Source: Datisca glomerata
Taxonomy: Eukaryota > Streptophyta > Magnoliopsida > Cucurbitales > Datiscaceae
DNA: 64,000 nt
Direction: 5' to 3'
NCBI GenBank assembly: GCA_003255025.1
Contig: QANY01006295.1
Location: 758,219 to 822,218 of the forward strand
Part shown: positions 31,519 to 43,914 of the stretch, piece after piece
How positions within the stretch are numbered: position 1 is the stretch's first letter
Layout: each line of letters opens with the position of its first letter
The notes under the pieces: model-generated
Told to the model about the DNA's origin: nothing
Database searches by the model: none
What the model saw: only the letters and a program-made list of their open reading frames with translations
Made by a program: the position numbers and the translations under genes

Positions 31519-32473
31519 TGTAGATGTAAGGATGTCATGTGGGTGAGGTGCAGGAGTGGTCTAGTCCTAGCTCGTGACCGGAACAACTCCTGAAAACGTC
31601 GAGGAGGACGCCGGGAGGTGAAGGGGGAGCACTCTAGATACTCAAGGGTGGTAACAAATGCTTGCTCTCTCTCTCTCTAGAAGTGAGTGTTTCTCATTTT
31701 AGATTGAGAGATTCTCTCTCTAAAGTGAGAGCTTCTCTCTCTAAATTTTCAATCCCCTTCAAATGAAGAAGGAGTCATCCTTTTATAAGTGAATAAAAGG
31801 AAGGGGGACCATTGCAACTAATCTCTTGATTAGTTGCTAACCCACCAATCAAGTCGTACCACCTAAGCTGACTGATCATGCTTAGGTGAGTAAGAGGAGG
31901 ATTACACATGAGCCAATCAGGTGGCGGTACGTGGGTCTTCGTGTAATGACCATGATCCAGGGAGAACATGCCTAGCTGGTGAGGCGCGACGACGGTGTTC
32001 ACCCAACGCCTCCTCTACAAAGGTTCTCTCAAACCAAACCCCTCCCCATGGTGGGAGGGTAACACACCCTCAATGTCTAGAGTGGTCGTACCGAGGAGGT
32101 ATCTCCCCCATCCAATATAATGTAGCCTCGCCCTTAATCCTACCAGTCCATAGCCTCCCAAGCGTTCCCAAGTAACCACACCTCCACCCAAGTCTTTGTC
32201 ACTTGACTTGGTGGTTTTTGATGTGATGACTCGTTGCAATAGTGTAGTGGTGTGTCTTGTCTAAAGCGCGTAATCGTTGTCTCCAAGTTGCATTATGGAG
32301 GGTGATCCAGGAACCTCCATGGTACACCCATGAGCGTGACATCAATGGTGCTACCATGGGGTGACATCAATGGTGCTACCGTAGGGGTGACACCCCATGG
32401 TGCTACCATGGGGACGACTCCCACGGGTACGTCAGTGACGGCACTTCATGGGGTGCCCCTCAGCGACGACACA
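31519..32473 (-). repeat. 5' LTR of truncated Tat-type element
   Basis: The plus strand begins TGTAGATGT next to the primer site; the outer border is set tentatively at an ...ACGACACA end, 32473. It contains CT/GA-rich tracts (31660-31745), and a ~27 bp tandem repeat 'gacatcaatggtgctaccat' at 32338-32415. The outer end cannot be confirmed because the second LTR is missing. Confidence 0.65.
31770..31782 (-). promoter_or_regulatory. TATA box of LTR promoter
   Basis: CTTATAAAAGG on the minus strand lies ~250 bases upstream of the primer site, at the position expected for the U3/R promoter of this LTR. Confidence 0.55.
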
Positions 32474-32499
32474 TCCGATACGCCATAAGAGTTGCGCTT

Positions 32500-32720
32500 T
32501 ACGGGTAGTCAATGTTGATGTCGTCAACCTTCATGTACAAAGGTAGCGAACGATAAGCCGTTGGGTGAGAACCATTGGCCATGCAGCAGCAGACGGTGTC
32601 AATGGTGATGAAGGTGACATGAGCACCAAGGCGAATAAGGCGTTTGGCAAATTGAAGGGAAGGGTTTATCTTGCTTTGCACGAGGAAAGATGTGAGAAGG
32701 AAGTGGTGTTGGTTCATCAT
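32500..32720 (-). pseudogene. UGT75-like glucosyltransferase, 5' fragment
   Basis: From an ATG at 32720 the frame reads NQHHFLLTSFLVQSKINPSL and QFAKRLIRLGAHVTFIT. This is the N-terminal beta strand and first helix of family-1 plant UDP-glycosyltransferases of the UGT75 type (canonical form has ...QGHINPSLQFAKRL...; here the His is Lys). After a frameshift near 32560, NGLSFATF matches the next conserved block. The gene stops at ~32500 near the outer end of the gypsy LTR, so only about 70 codons remain and the UDP-sugar binding box is lost. A TATATAA-like box lies upstream at ~32745-32755. Confidence 0.75.
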
Positions 32721-33221
32721 GGTAGAGTACTGGAGTAGTGAATAATTATATAGAGGTAAGGATTGGAGAAAGCTTTTAACAAGATGAAGGATTGGGCAAA
32801 AAATGAAGTAATTGACTTTGAGGTTTCTATTTCTGACAGAGCAATATATATTGCTCATTGACTTAGAGGCTACCCAGTACCCCATACTGCCTCTACGTGC
32901 AATGTGTATCGCTGCACGCTGCGACTATCGGTCCCAACTACCGTCCCGATTACATTAATTTGCTTATAGTGATTGATATCGTCTCATCTCAGCACTTTTT
33001 TTCATTGTGAATATACTATTTGCTTTTCAAATGTAGACAGACAGGAGCGTGTTTAGATTATTTTGAATTAAAATTCAATGGTTCATGCCATTAGAAAGCA
33101 CTTCTAATGTTCAAAAGAGTAGAAAAGAATATGTTTCCTCTTTGAAGTTCTTAAAAGTGGAAGAATTTTGATACTTGAAAAAAATTAGACATTTGACATC
33201 AAATCACTACTACATCTAAAT
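32721..33221. other. Upstream flank of UGT fragment
   Basis: Likely the old promoter region followed by repeat-derived DNA. The phrase 'tttgaagttcttaaaagtgg' at ~33140 recurs at ~44947. No gene. Confidence 0.45.
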
Positions 33222-33690
33222 GGAGTTTAAGGGGAAGTAATATTTTTGGACACAAATTGCCCTTGCTATTACATTCTAAATTGATATGTGTTTTGGTATT
33301 CTCTCTACCAAAATCACATTTATCATGTCAATTATTAATAGCATATTAGTTGTGAAAAATTATAAGACAAATTACTTTAAATAGATCAAATTTTGTAAAG
33401 AATTGGATAAGTGAATAATTTTATATAGAAATTAACACTTCAAATCTTTTTACCCTTTTTAAGTCTATAGATATATAAATGAGATTAAGAGGAGAAATTA
33501 TTTTTTGACTCATGCCCTCACTATTATATGAAATTCTGAATTGATACGTCTCATGATATTCTCTCTGTAAAAAATTCAGAGATAATTAGTTTAAATAGAT
33601 CGAGTTACATTAAAAAATTATATGAGTGAATAATTTAATATTAAAATTCATAATTCAAATCATTTTGACCTTTTTGAGCGAATAGAATCC
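33222..33690. repeat. Diverged ~260-bp tandem duplication
   Basis: Copies ~33222-33475 and ~33481-33690 share 'gatatgtgttttggtattctctct' versus 'gatacgtctcatgatattctctct', 'taaatagatc', 'agtgaataattt' and 'cttttt' end blocks. No coding capacity. Confidence 0.65.
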
Positions 33691-33795
33691 ATCAACAAAA
33701 TAGTAAGAAAAAAACTAATTAACAAGAATCAACATAAGCACCAAATCAAAATACCGGAGGAATCACATCATACCAAATACGGCAAGGAACCGAAC

Positions 33796-33798
33796 AGA
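33796..33798. other. Left target-site duplication AGA
   Basis: The 3 bp before the CACTA terminus match 43268-43270. A 3 bp duplication is the rule for CACTA elements. Confidence 0.8.
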
Positions 33799-33811
33799 CA
33801 CTACAACAACA
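33799..33811 (+). repeat. CACTA left terminal inverted repeat
   Basis: CACTACAACAACA. Ten of the first eleven bases match the right end read inward. Confidence 0.88.
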
Positions 33812-33829
33812 AAAACTATGATACTGACA

Positions 33830-34340
33830 AAAAAATGCTATCATAGGGTTTTCATAGCATTTTTCATAATGTTATGTCTGCCAGCATTATTTTCGACCTT
33901 ACGAAAGCATTTCCGCAGCTATGAAAAATGCTATCATAACCACTTTTTATAGCGTTTATAAAATATTATTGTAACCTTTCGATAGCATTTTTAAATGCTA
34001 TAGAAAGTGTGTCATTGCGCTTGGTACGCTTATAACCGCCTTTATAAAACGCTATGGAAAACTTTCTATTGTGTTTCAAAAAATGCTATCGAAAGGTTAC
34101 AATAACCATACCAAGCGCAATGGCACCAATTCTATAGCGTTTAAAAACGCTATAGAAAGGTTACAATAATATTTTATAAACGCTATTGAAAATGCTATTA
34201 AAAGTGTATGATAGCGTTTGTAAAAAAAACTTTCTACAACATTTTTTAAAGTTGTTAAGAGCTTTCTATAACGTTTTAAAAATGCTATTGTATGTCTAAC
34301 CATATCATAATTACATTTTCCTATTATGCTTCTTTACGCT
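33830..34340. repeat. CACTA left subterminal repeats
   Basis: At least fifteen copies, in both orientations, of words like AAATGCTATC, TATAGCGTTT, GATAGCATTTTT and CTATAGAAAGGTTACAAT. In this superfamily such subterminal motifs are bound by the TNPA protein during excision. The matching right subterminal zone (43150-43255) is much shorter. Confidence 0.8.
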
Positions 34341-34890
34341 ATTATATATTCTCTTATAGGATTTTAAATGCCGTAATTTATGCTAATGTATCAAACAAAT
34401 AATATAAAGATCATTCATTAAATCACTGATTTAAAATATTTAATTAAATAAATTTACTAATAAAGATCCATATCAATACAATATCAAATGTCCAAAAAAC
34501 CCTACAAAAAATATTCCAAGGTGTTCATATCACATATTACAAATATTTTGAGTTGTACTAAATATAACAAATACAAGCCAAAGTTTTCATAAAAAAACTT
34601 CCATGTCTTCCCGTTGGAATCATATTCTCCATCACTCTATGGAATCATGCACCACCTGAATTACTATGTGTTTGTTGTATTTTTGGTGGACCTATATGAA
34701 AAAACATAATTTTTATAGTTCAATATCCACTTATAAACATATATATGATCTCTATAAAAGGCTTTCCAATGTTCAGACATGTTGATATATAAGATTGTAA
34801 TCTAGATTGCAAAACCCTATTTCTTGAAATACATACTTTCCATGCATCCATATTCTATACTTGAAAATGCATATATAATAGCATGTTAGG
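34341..34890. other. CACTA non-coding interval
   Basis: AT-rich interval between the subterminal repeats and the 170-bp repeats. No exon was recognised; it may be the 3' untranslated or intron region of the TNPA-like gene. Confidence 0.4.
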
Positions 34891-35540
34891 AAAAAAACAT
34901 AAGCAAATCAAATACAAATGCAAGAACAAGAATGCAAATCCAACATTCTAATCCACATTTCTAGCCCCCCCCCCTTTTAGCACCCCCACCCAATATTTCA
35001 ATCATGTTCATAAATTATGTCAACCTACATTTCTAGCGCTCACAATACTAATCATTATAGAAGAAAAGTTTAACATAATATTACAATTCCAACCCTACCA
35101 ACATAAATAAATCCAACAAAAATGCAAATCCAACATTTCAATCTACATTTGTAGCACCCTCCCCCCCAAAACATTTGTAGCATCTCCCCACCCAACATTT
35201 CAATCATGTCCAGAAATTATGTCAACCACATTTCTAAGAAAACTTTAACATAATATTCAAAATTCAACCCTACCAACATAAATAAATCCAATATAAATGC
35301 AAGAATACAAATGAAAATATAATATTGCGATGCACCCCCCACGTCATTTCAATCATGTCCAGCATTTATGTCAGCCCACATTTCTAGCTCTCACAATACT
35401 AATCATCATATAAGTAAAGTTTCACATAATATTCAAAATCCAAACTCACCAACATAAACAAATCCAACACAAATGCAAATCCAACATTTCAATGCACATG
35501 GCTAGCACCCCGCGGCCTTTCAATCTCCATCCCATTAAAA
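34891..35540. repeat. ~170-bp imperfect repeat inside CACTA
   Basis: Four diverged units (near 34895, 35060, 35230 and 35400) share 'accaacataaataaatccaa', 'atgcaaatccaacattt', 'cccccc', 'tttcaatcatgtcc' and 'ctaatcat' blocks. The unit is non-coding and occurs only here in the window. Confidence 0.7.
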
Positions 35541-36119
35541 TGCGCATAATTTTCATCATCATACCTATAATCACCACCACCCTTTTTCTTCCAATCTAAA
35601 TTAACACCACTAATGCAGCCAATAATCAAACTCAAATCAACCTAATTTCAATCATGTCCACTAGAATATCAACTAACAGTAGTTGGAAAAGAAGTACTTA
35701 CAATGGGACAATTCTATTAGTGGGCCATGCAAACCTACTGCATTTTCAATATATTTCATTGAAGACATAGACATCCATAAGTAAGCTTCTGGTTTTGTTG
35801 CAACATCTATCCAAACTCTCGTGGCATCAAGTCCAAGAGACCATGATGAACAAGGTCCTTTGGATCACTTGAAGACCAATGCCCTTCAGCAAAAACCTCA
35901 TTTGATCCAATATGTTCTAATAACTTCAACTTTCTCAAGTGCAAGTTATTATTCACATATATAATTAACAATAGAATATCAATAATTACCAATAGTAAAG
36001 CTCCATGTGCAAACAAATAAAAGTTCAAAAATTTATCGAGGGTGATTGCATGTCTGAAAATGATGATCCTTCATTTCAGTGAAGCTGAAAATTAATTTAT
36101 ATTAGAGTATGAAATTGTA

Positions 36120-37660
36120 CTAATTGGGAATGTCAACTCCATTAACTATTTTCATATTTATGTATACCTGCTTCACTATGCTCTCCATAAGGTTTTGCAT
36201 ATGATCAAATTTGTTCTTCAACTCGATATGATCTTTTTGAAGCTCTGTGTAGGCGCGATCCTTTTGATATAAAATGTAATGTTTGGTGAGAGTCAGCCCG
36301 TTTCCACACACTCTAAGTCGTCAATGTTTCTCAGGACCAAGAACTTGAGATAAATAATTGTCAGCCAAATTCTCTGACCTAGATGATGATGCACCTTGAC
36401 TTAACTCATTCAACTTTTTCTGAAAGGCAATAATGTTATACAACATTGATTATCTAGTTGTGTGACACTAAATAGATAAATAACGAAACACTTACAATAG
36501 CTTCAGCAATAGTCGAGATTGTAAGTTCGCCATTTTTTATGTGCTTTCGTCCAAACACTTATTCTAGAAACAGATTTAGGGGTTTGGTTGCTTTTTTTCT
36601 ATAAAGAACCAAATTCACTAAGTTAAGAAAGGTTAATTTCTTTCTATTAAAAAAATAAAAATCTTTATTTTACCATATCCACTGCGGTTGCATGTGTGTG
36701 GGATTTATTTTTTCTTCATCTATTTGAATGTGGCACTTATTTCGTAAAGAAATGTATACATATGGCATTGAAGTATTTATTTAACTATAAAAACTATTTA
36801 AAACTCAATCAATGACAAAGTACCGTTGATTTTTCTCCCATCTTATCCTTTACATAAGCCTTTCACTCTTAAATTGAACTAACATGGCTTCAATTGCATC
36901 CTTTCTTGCTCGTTAGCCACATTTCTTATGCTAGTAGCAATTTTTTATTTAGAAGACCTCCAGAATTCTCCCATGTGTGAAATTATTATTTTCTTGCATG
37001 ATTCATCAATTTTATATCTCACCTAACAATAAAAAAATGAAGTGTGTATGTCAATTCTAAAAACAATGTACTATTTGCCTAACAATTAACAATGCTATAT
37101 TTAAAGTAAATTACCATAATTGTATCGATTCTCACATAACCTCCTTCATTCCCGTGGGAACCTTTCTCCAATATGCAACTATTATGGGTACGATTTCCCT
37201 CACAAGAGGTCCAATACAAGATGATAAACTAACAGAACCTTTCACCAATGAGTTGGCCTATGATAATCATCTTTATGTTAATCTAATTATTACCCTCGAT
37301 AGCAATACTCTTCAACTTAGTCGCACCTTTCCTTCGTGTGGTCTCTACATGAGAATCAGGTGTAGGCTCACATGAATTGGTAGTGGGTGAAATTAAAATG
37401 TCTTTAGGTTCAGCTCCCCAAGTATTGGATCCGGGAGAATCATGCGGCTGGACGTTAGAAGCAGCACGCATAGCATGAGCATGTGGTGTCATGTTAGGCT
37501 GAGGATGTGTCATGCTAGTTTCTGGAGATTTATCTCTAGATACTATGTTTCATATTGAGCGTTTCTTTCTTGGTGGATGGAAGTCTGAAATTGATTGGGA
37601 CTTGGTTTCCAAGAGTTTACATTGTAGCCTTTTCTTTTGATCTGTCATACTAATTTACCT
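36120..37660 (-). pseudogene. TNPA-like (Ptta/EnSpm plant transposase) region
   Basis: Minus-strand exon-like pieces: a Pro/His-rich N-terminal segment (37513-37283); FLARKDAI-type residues near 36900; a segment with ELSQGASSSRSENLADNYL near 36400; and KDRAYTELQKDHIELKNKFD, a coiled coil, at 36311-36120. In CACTA elements this second gene makes a DNA-binding accessory protein that recognises subterminal repeats. Exons are separated by AT-rich introns and at least one stop. Assignment rests on position, the coiled coil and partial similarity. Confidence 0.55.
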
Positions 37661-37869
37661 ATTCAATACGAACAAAAATTGCATTAGAAAACACAATATT
37701 TATATCATCAATGTAATATTTGAAAACAATTAAATTAAAGGAAAGAGAAGTTATCATATACCTTCTTTTAAGCCTTTAAGTTCAAGACTTCCAAATATAA
37801 TAAGATATATAAGTATGAAAAACATAGATTGTAAAATATTGATAGGTGAAAGAAATATGCATAGAATAT

Positions 37870-40800
37870 TTTTATATAAATTGACATTTAGTCCAGAAAA
37901 ATGTCTTCACCATCAAGTCTTACATAACTACATTCAGCACTATCATCATCATTCATTTCAAGTATTGAAGACAACTTTTGAGGCATGACATTCTCATCAT
38001 CATCGCCATTCTCATTGTACCTCTCCAAATGATATAAACATCTAGGTGGTGCCCTAAGAACACTATACCAATTAGAGGTCTCATGCTCTCTAGAATAAAA
38101 AATTTGTTTTGCTTGTGATGCTAGTATGAATGGCTTCCTGGCAAATTTTTATTATCCTTGGTGTACATTGATGATGGTGAAACCATCTTCAACCCTAATG
38201 TCATTACTTACATTTGCCTAGATACATTTAAAGATTGGAATCTGAAAAGTATAATAATATAATAAAATTATATCATGGATCACTCCATAATAAGAAACCA
38301 CATCATAAACTTGTGATACGTCTCTAGCACTTGATCTGCGCATAGTTGTTGCTTCAATCGTGACACTACTATTTTAAGTTTACTTTTCTACTTCCTTGGT
38401 ATGAAAGTGTTGTTAGTTAATAACATATCCAGTATAAGCCAAATGAAAACCATTTTTAGTATGTCCAACCCATCACTCGTTTATCTGAATTTATAAGGGA
38501 ACATTAAATTTAATCTGTCAATATCGTAAAACTTTCACCAATCATTTGTAAAATAATTTGTAGCATGTAATTAACCTTCTCCTTAATCCATGATGAAAAT
38601 TTTTCTGTAGGCCTCTTCTATAGCAAGGTATGATTTCTATTAAGATCTTTATTTGATCGTTGTAACTCGCTCAAATGTATCATAATATCAAATGTACACA
38701 TATTGATAGGTGATATACTAATGTCATGTCAATATAAATTAGTTGAATATTCTAAGAAACTTATAATTACTTACTTAAAGAATGGTTTGACCATACCCGT
38801 ATTGAATAACACATAACGATGCACACTTTATAACATTTCATCACTCATCATAATTGATGTACCTGCTGAGATTGGACATCCTTCAAGAATAATCTGTCTA
38901 ATGAAATCTTGATTGCGACATTCTCCATGACGTACTCCTATTTCTTTCTCCATAAACTCACTACAAAAGTTCACGCACTCATCTGCTAGATAACATTCTG
39001 CAATACACTCTTCAGGTCGTGCATGATTTTGAACGTATCCTTTTAATATCTTCATATACCTAAAACCAAAAATACACCTTTTAAAGTATTTTATATGTTT
39101 AGGACAATATTGCAAACTGAAGAATCATGCTTTGATTACCTTTCAAAAGGATACATCCAACGAGAATGGAGGGGACCACATAGACGTGCTTCTCGGCCTA
39201 AGTGATTTACTAAGTGAACCATTATATCAAAGAATGATGGTGGGAAGAACCTTTCAAAGATGCACAATGTTTCAACTACTTCATCTTCCGTATCAATGAA
39301 ACACAAACACAGTCTATTGAAAAAAGCACGTAATTTGAATATTGCATCTTTGGGCCCTTTTGGAAGCAATCCTCTTAAGGTTATAGGTAACAACTGATGA
39401 ATGAGAACATGGCAATCATGTGATTTAAGACCAAGGACTTTATAATATTCCATTGATATGTAGTTTCTAATATTAGAACTGTAACCATCCGGTAATTTTA
39501 GATCGAAAATCCTCCTACAAAAGGTTTTTTTTTCTCTTTTTTGGTTGATGAGTACAAAGCAGAAGGAAGGACGATTCTAGATCCATCATCTTTTGGATGC
39601 AAGTCATGCTTATTATCCATGTGTTGTAGATCCTTACGTGCATAGATTCCATCTTTTGGTTTTCCTTTCGCATTCAACAATGTAGCAATAATGCTTTGAC
39701 ATATATTTTTCTCAATGTGCATCATGCCCAGATTATGACGTAATATTAATACCTGAAAATGTGATGACAACATCTAAAAATGTTCAAAATGAAACTAACA
39801 ATGGAGAAGTTGAAAGATACTAACCTCCCAATATGGTAGATCAAAGAAGTTTGATCTTTTATTCAGTATAGTAACCGCTTATGTGCCTCTTCTTCATTTT
39901 CTTAACACATTTTCCAAAATCGTTGACATAGTCTTCCAGTTTGAGAGAAACATTGTGACCAGTCATGATTCTAGGAATTTGCTCATGTTCCACATTCCCA
40001 ACAAACCATGCTTTCTTTGTCCTAAATGAATGAGATGGAGGTAGAAAGCGTTTGTGACCCATGTATGCACACTTACTACTGTATTTTAACTAGCAGGAAT
40101 GTGTGTTTTCACCATAATCTGGACATGCTTTTTTTCCTTTCGTAGTACATCCAGCAAGATTTCTATATGCCGGAAAATCATTTATGGTCCACATCAAAAT
40201 AGCTCTTAGATAAAAAAAAAAGATTTACTGAAAGCATCAAAAGCGTGCACCCCATTATTCCATAAATCTTGAAGATCTTCTACTGGAGGTTGTAAATACA
40301 CATCAATATCATTCTGCGGTTGTTTCGGGCCAGATATTAACAATGTCAAAAAGATAAATTCTATTTTCATGCATAACCATGGTGGTAAGTTGTAGGTCAT
40401 AAGCATGACTGGCCAACAACTATATGTACTGCTCAAACTACTAAAAGGATTAAAACCATCTATAGCAAGTCTTAACCTAAGATTACGCGGATCAGATGAA
40501 AAAGAAGGCCATTTCTGATTCACCAACTCCTACGCCACAGAATCTACAGGGTGACGCATCTTCCCATCATTACTCTTATTTTTTTTATGACACCTTAATG
40601 CTTCGGCAACTTTTACAGACTTAAACATCCTCCTAAACCTCAAAATTATAGGAAAGTACCACAAAACTTTAGCATGTACACCATTTTTTATCTTATTTGC
40701 ACGTTCATTAACTTTCCACCTTGAAGAGCCACATCTTGGACATTTCTCTAAATTTTCTCCCTCTTTTCTAAACAAGCAGCTGTCATTCACAAACATGAAT

Positions 40801-41345
40801 TTTTTTGTACCCTAAATCAAACTCTTTGAGAAGCTTTCTTACTATACATAGATCTTGGAATCACATTCTCATCGGACAACATATCATGTAAAATTTCTAA
40901 AAGTTCAGTAAAGCTTTTGTCAAACCAACCACTCTTGGTTTTAACTCTATACAAAACTACAATGGCTGATAACTTTGTGTATTTGGTACAACCTGGATAC
41001 AAAACAGTTTCAGCGTCTCGTAACTTATCCATGAAATCCCCATCTCTCCCTTCAAAATCCTTAGAATGTTCGTATTCAAATCCATAAGTTGATTCATACA
41101 TGTTGTGTGTGTATGATTTGTTTACTTTATCCATTTTATCTTATCTAAGTATTTGTTCTCCATGGTGATACCAAAGTTGTATAGGTTAGATCCATTCCTT
41201 TTATGACTAAATGCTCAAAAACCATGTCAATACATTGGTGACACATATTTTGACATTCTTTGCAAGGACATAAAATTTTCTCTACATAACTTGCATTTCT
41301 TTCTGCTATCTTGACAAAATTCCATACTCCTTCCTGATACTCTTT
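37870..41345 (-). pseudogene. TNP2-like CACTA transposase
   Basis: From the right: a transposase-associated domain near 41340-41160 (EYQEGVWNFVKIAERNASYV, KILCPCKECQN); then RDAETVLYPGCTKYTKLSAI and TKSGWFDKSFTELLEIL (41134-40817); ENLEKCPRCGSSRWK and KVLWYFPIILRFRRMFKS (40796-40530); FSSDPRNLRLRLAIDGFNPF and DIDVYLQPPVEDLQDLWNNG (40526-40206); HKRFLPPSH (40062-39859); LRHNLGMMHIEKNICQSIIA (39773-39498); LKSHDCHVLIHQLLPI (39453-39136); ARPEECIAECYLADECVNFC (39115-38828); and a DUF4216-type end FILASQAKQIFYSREHETSN near 38130-38040. This domain order is canonical for TNP2. Stops and frameshifts between the pieces make it non-functional. Confidence 0.88.
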
Positions 41346-42880
41346 TGTAGCTCTATCAATTAAAACATCAACTACTAAGATATCTATTTATGATTATATT
41401 TTACACTTATCTTAAATAAAGTAACCAACCTTTTACATGTTTAGACGCATCTAATCTTTATCCATTTCGAAGCTACGGATTATTGATAATTCAAATAGGT
41501 AAAGTTCTTTTTTGGCTAATTGCAAGAAGAAGAACTCGTAAAGAATTCATAATATATTCAAGTAGATAATGGTTCAAGTACTGATTCTTTGCATAACAAC
41601 TAGATCAGTAGAAAGACAATGAACAAAAGAAAGATAGTATTCCTTTTTTAATCTGAAGTAGAACCAGAGAACGAAACAATTTGAAAAAAGAGGCTATTTT
41701 TAAAAGATATACCAAAACCTAGAAATATTTCATCACCAGAAGTTTTTTAAATGTACACTAGCATACATTTAATTTTAGGCATATAAGGAGAAAGCTGTTG
41801 ACTTAAATATTTATGTATAGAAACAAAAATGACATCTCACATGCTAACCCTTGACATAAATTCTTGGATACATATGGAGAAGCAAAATAGATTACCAAAT
41901 TAAGAAAGACATTGTAAGAAGTTGCAAAAGCAAGAATTGCCTCGAATAGCTCAATGCACTATCTTATCTCACTTTTGATTTCTAAGTATTCTCTTCTCTT
42001 AAAACACTAAAAGCTTGATCAAGCATATATGCTAGGTGGTAAGGTAATAAGCATACTTTTCTATTATCGGTAGGTAATATCTGCTCTTCTTGAGTACATG
42101 ACTTCTATAAATAATGTGGTAAGGTAATAATTTACGCCACACGCTCCATGTTGCCCAGCATATACACATTAAGATTTTCAATCAACTAACCATATTCAAA
42201 CAGAACAATCGACAAGAAAAAGAAGAAAAGGCGATAGGAAAATGAAAAGAAAATAAGGCAAAGTCTGACAACAATTAATACAAAGAAATAGTTTAACAAA
42301 AAATTCAATTCTACAATACATAAGCTGTTAGAAATTATCATTATCTGCTAAATCCTACCAATTTCAAAATGGTGTGTATGCTCACCACTTCAAAATCCAT
42401 GACAAGTTAATGTTTTCAAAGTAAACAAAACACTCAACAAGAGGTACCTTTCTCACCAGGTAATTGTTTGCCATCTTTGACGTAAAACTCTCGAATATCG
42501 ACCACAATCTGCCATCGTCAGTTCCTCAATGATACGCTCATATTCTTCGTATCTAGAACAAACAATCGCACAAAGAAAGGTATGATAAATAACAGTAAAC
42601 CCTAAGTACATTTTTGTAGCACCTTTAGGGAAACTAACCACCCAAAAATGTAAAAACAGACAAACCTCATAAAAGCATAAAAATCATACAAAAATCAGAC
42701 ATGAGATAGAGATTAAAACCCATCTCGCAAGAAAAAAAACCCTCGCCTTAAGTTCTAAGATGCGAAATCGAAGTGGGAGAGGGATGAGAAACAAAGTTGC
42801 GAAACAGAGTTGTGAGAGAGATATAGGTGCTAGATAGAGCTACCAAACAAGAGAGATAGAAAGATGTGAGGGAGATCTGT
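41346..42880. other. CACTA 5' region, non-coding
   Basis: Probably the leader or first introns of the transposase gene. No recognisable domain; a 62-codon frame at 42453-42641 has no supporting similarity. Confidence 0.4.
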
Positions 42881-42978
42881 GGAATTTTTAAAAAGGAAAG
42901 AGATCCAAGAGAGCTATGAGAGTTGAGGATGCCATAGAGCTAAAGAGAGAGTTACAATAAGCTGTAGAGAGAGATTCA

Positions 42979-42982
42979 CGAG

Positions 42983-43016
<34 letters not shown>

Positions 43017-43017
43017 C
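42979..43017. repeat. (AT)n(AG)n microsatellite
   Basis: A run of AT dinucleotides passes directly into AG dinucleotides, within a GA-rich stretch (42770-43140) at the right end of the CACTA element. Confidence 0.85.
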
Positions 43018-43149
43018 TTCACGAGAGAGAATGAAAAGTGAGATTCGCGAGGTGAGATCCCTAGGTTTCGCACTTTCACAGAGGCTGAAGAGAAATCTAT
43101 GAAAGAGATTGAAGGGAGAGAGAGTTGTGAGAAAAGAGTCTAATTTTAA

Positions 43150-43267
43150 GCGGGTTTTGGAAAATTTGTCACCGCGCCTATGAATCGTGAATCAGAATGA
43201 CTTTCCATTGCGTTTTGTGTCAAAACGCGATCATCATGTGATATAAAAGCACATATTTATTGTAGTG
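43150..43267 (-). repeat. CACTA right subterminal zone and terminal inverted repeat
   Basis: The zone has 'ccattgcgttttgtgtcaaaacgcgatc' type words and ends TTTATTGTAGTG. Read inward it begins CACTACAATAAA. Confidence 0.85.
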
Positions 43268-43270
43268 AGA
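43268..43270. other. Right target-site duplication AGA
   Basis: Matches 33796-33798. Confidence 0.8.
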
Positions 43271-43544
43271 GGTCAGCTTCACAATACGATCAATAACCAA
43301 ATTACAGTATCTAGAAACATGCCAAACTGAGATATTAATTAAAATATTTATTAATAACTCTCTATAGCAACACAAAACCTTTAACAAAAAATATCAACTT
43401 TTAATAGATTGAATTCTTATTATTTGACATAACAAATCAAAATGTGATCAAACACTCTTATGAGTAGTCTTATTTGCATTTTGTATATTTTATTTATTGT
43501 CGATTTTTTCAATACGTGCAACGCACGTATAGTTAACTAGAAAC

Positions 43545-43795
43545 GTAAAAAGTGACAAAATATATATTTGACATATTGAGTTTAGAGTGAGGTTCAAATA
43601 GACTCTCTACTTCAAAAAGTCTCATTTGAGATATTGTAGTTTCACAATAGTCTCATTTTACACTTTTCGTCACTATTTCAGTGACAGACACAAACTGTCT
43701 GTTAACGTCATGCAACACCTACGTAATTGAAGTATATTATGTGGCTAGTAAAAACATACTCATAAGCTTTTTCCCACGTCATGTCCCAAACTCCT
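43545..43795. repeat. Dispersed repeat R2, copy 1
   Basis: Aligns with 45020-45255 over 'aatagactct-tacttcaaaa', 'gagatattgtagtttcaca', 'gacagacaca', 'gttaacg-catgca', 'tatgtggc' and 'cttcttcccac'. A common type of plant intergenic repeat; its class is not determined. Confidence 0.7.
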
Positions 43796-43914
43796 ATGGG
43801 AGACAACAGTACGGAATATTCCCTAAAGAATGAAAACTTGACAGGGTAATGCCGCATGGAGATAAAGGCCTATGGGTCATGGACTTTCTGGAGAAGAAGC
43901 AATGATGTCTGGGG

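Larger units (their letters stand above)
27721..32473 (-). mobile_element. Tat-type Ty3/gypsy element, 3'-truncated
   Basis: A minus-strand element with 5' LTR (right side), tRNA-Arg-type primer site, gag, protease and RT. RNase H, integrase, polypurine tract and 3' LTR are missing; the sequence stops within the RT connection at about 27760 against a tandem array. RT motifs (VDFRDLNKACPKDDFPLPN, MDGFNGYNQI) are of the Tat/Ogre/Retand branch. It differs from the first Tat-type element in lacking a DUF7745-like ORF and in strand. Confidence 0.85.
33799..43267 (-). mobile_element. CACTA (CMC/EnSpm) DNA transposon, near complete
   Basis: A 9.47 kb element bounded by CACTACAACAAC on the left and the reverse complement of CACTACAATAAA on the right, with 3 bp AGA target duplications. 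It has subterminal repeats, a TNP2-like transposase relic (41345-37900) and a TNPA-like region (37660-36120), both on the minus strand in the usual order. All reading frames contain stops, but boundaries and TIRs are preserved. It is the largest single insertion in the window. Confidence 0.92.

Noticed and set aside
42888..43079. 63-codon minus-strand frame with a start codon
   Set aside because: Consists mostly of the AT/AG microsatellite and GA-rich leader of the CACTA element.
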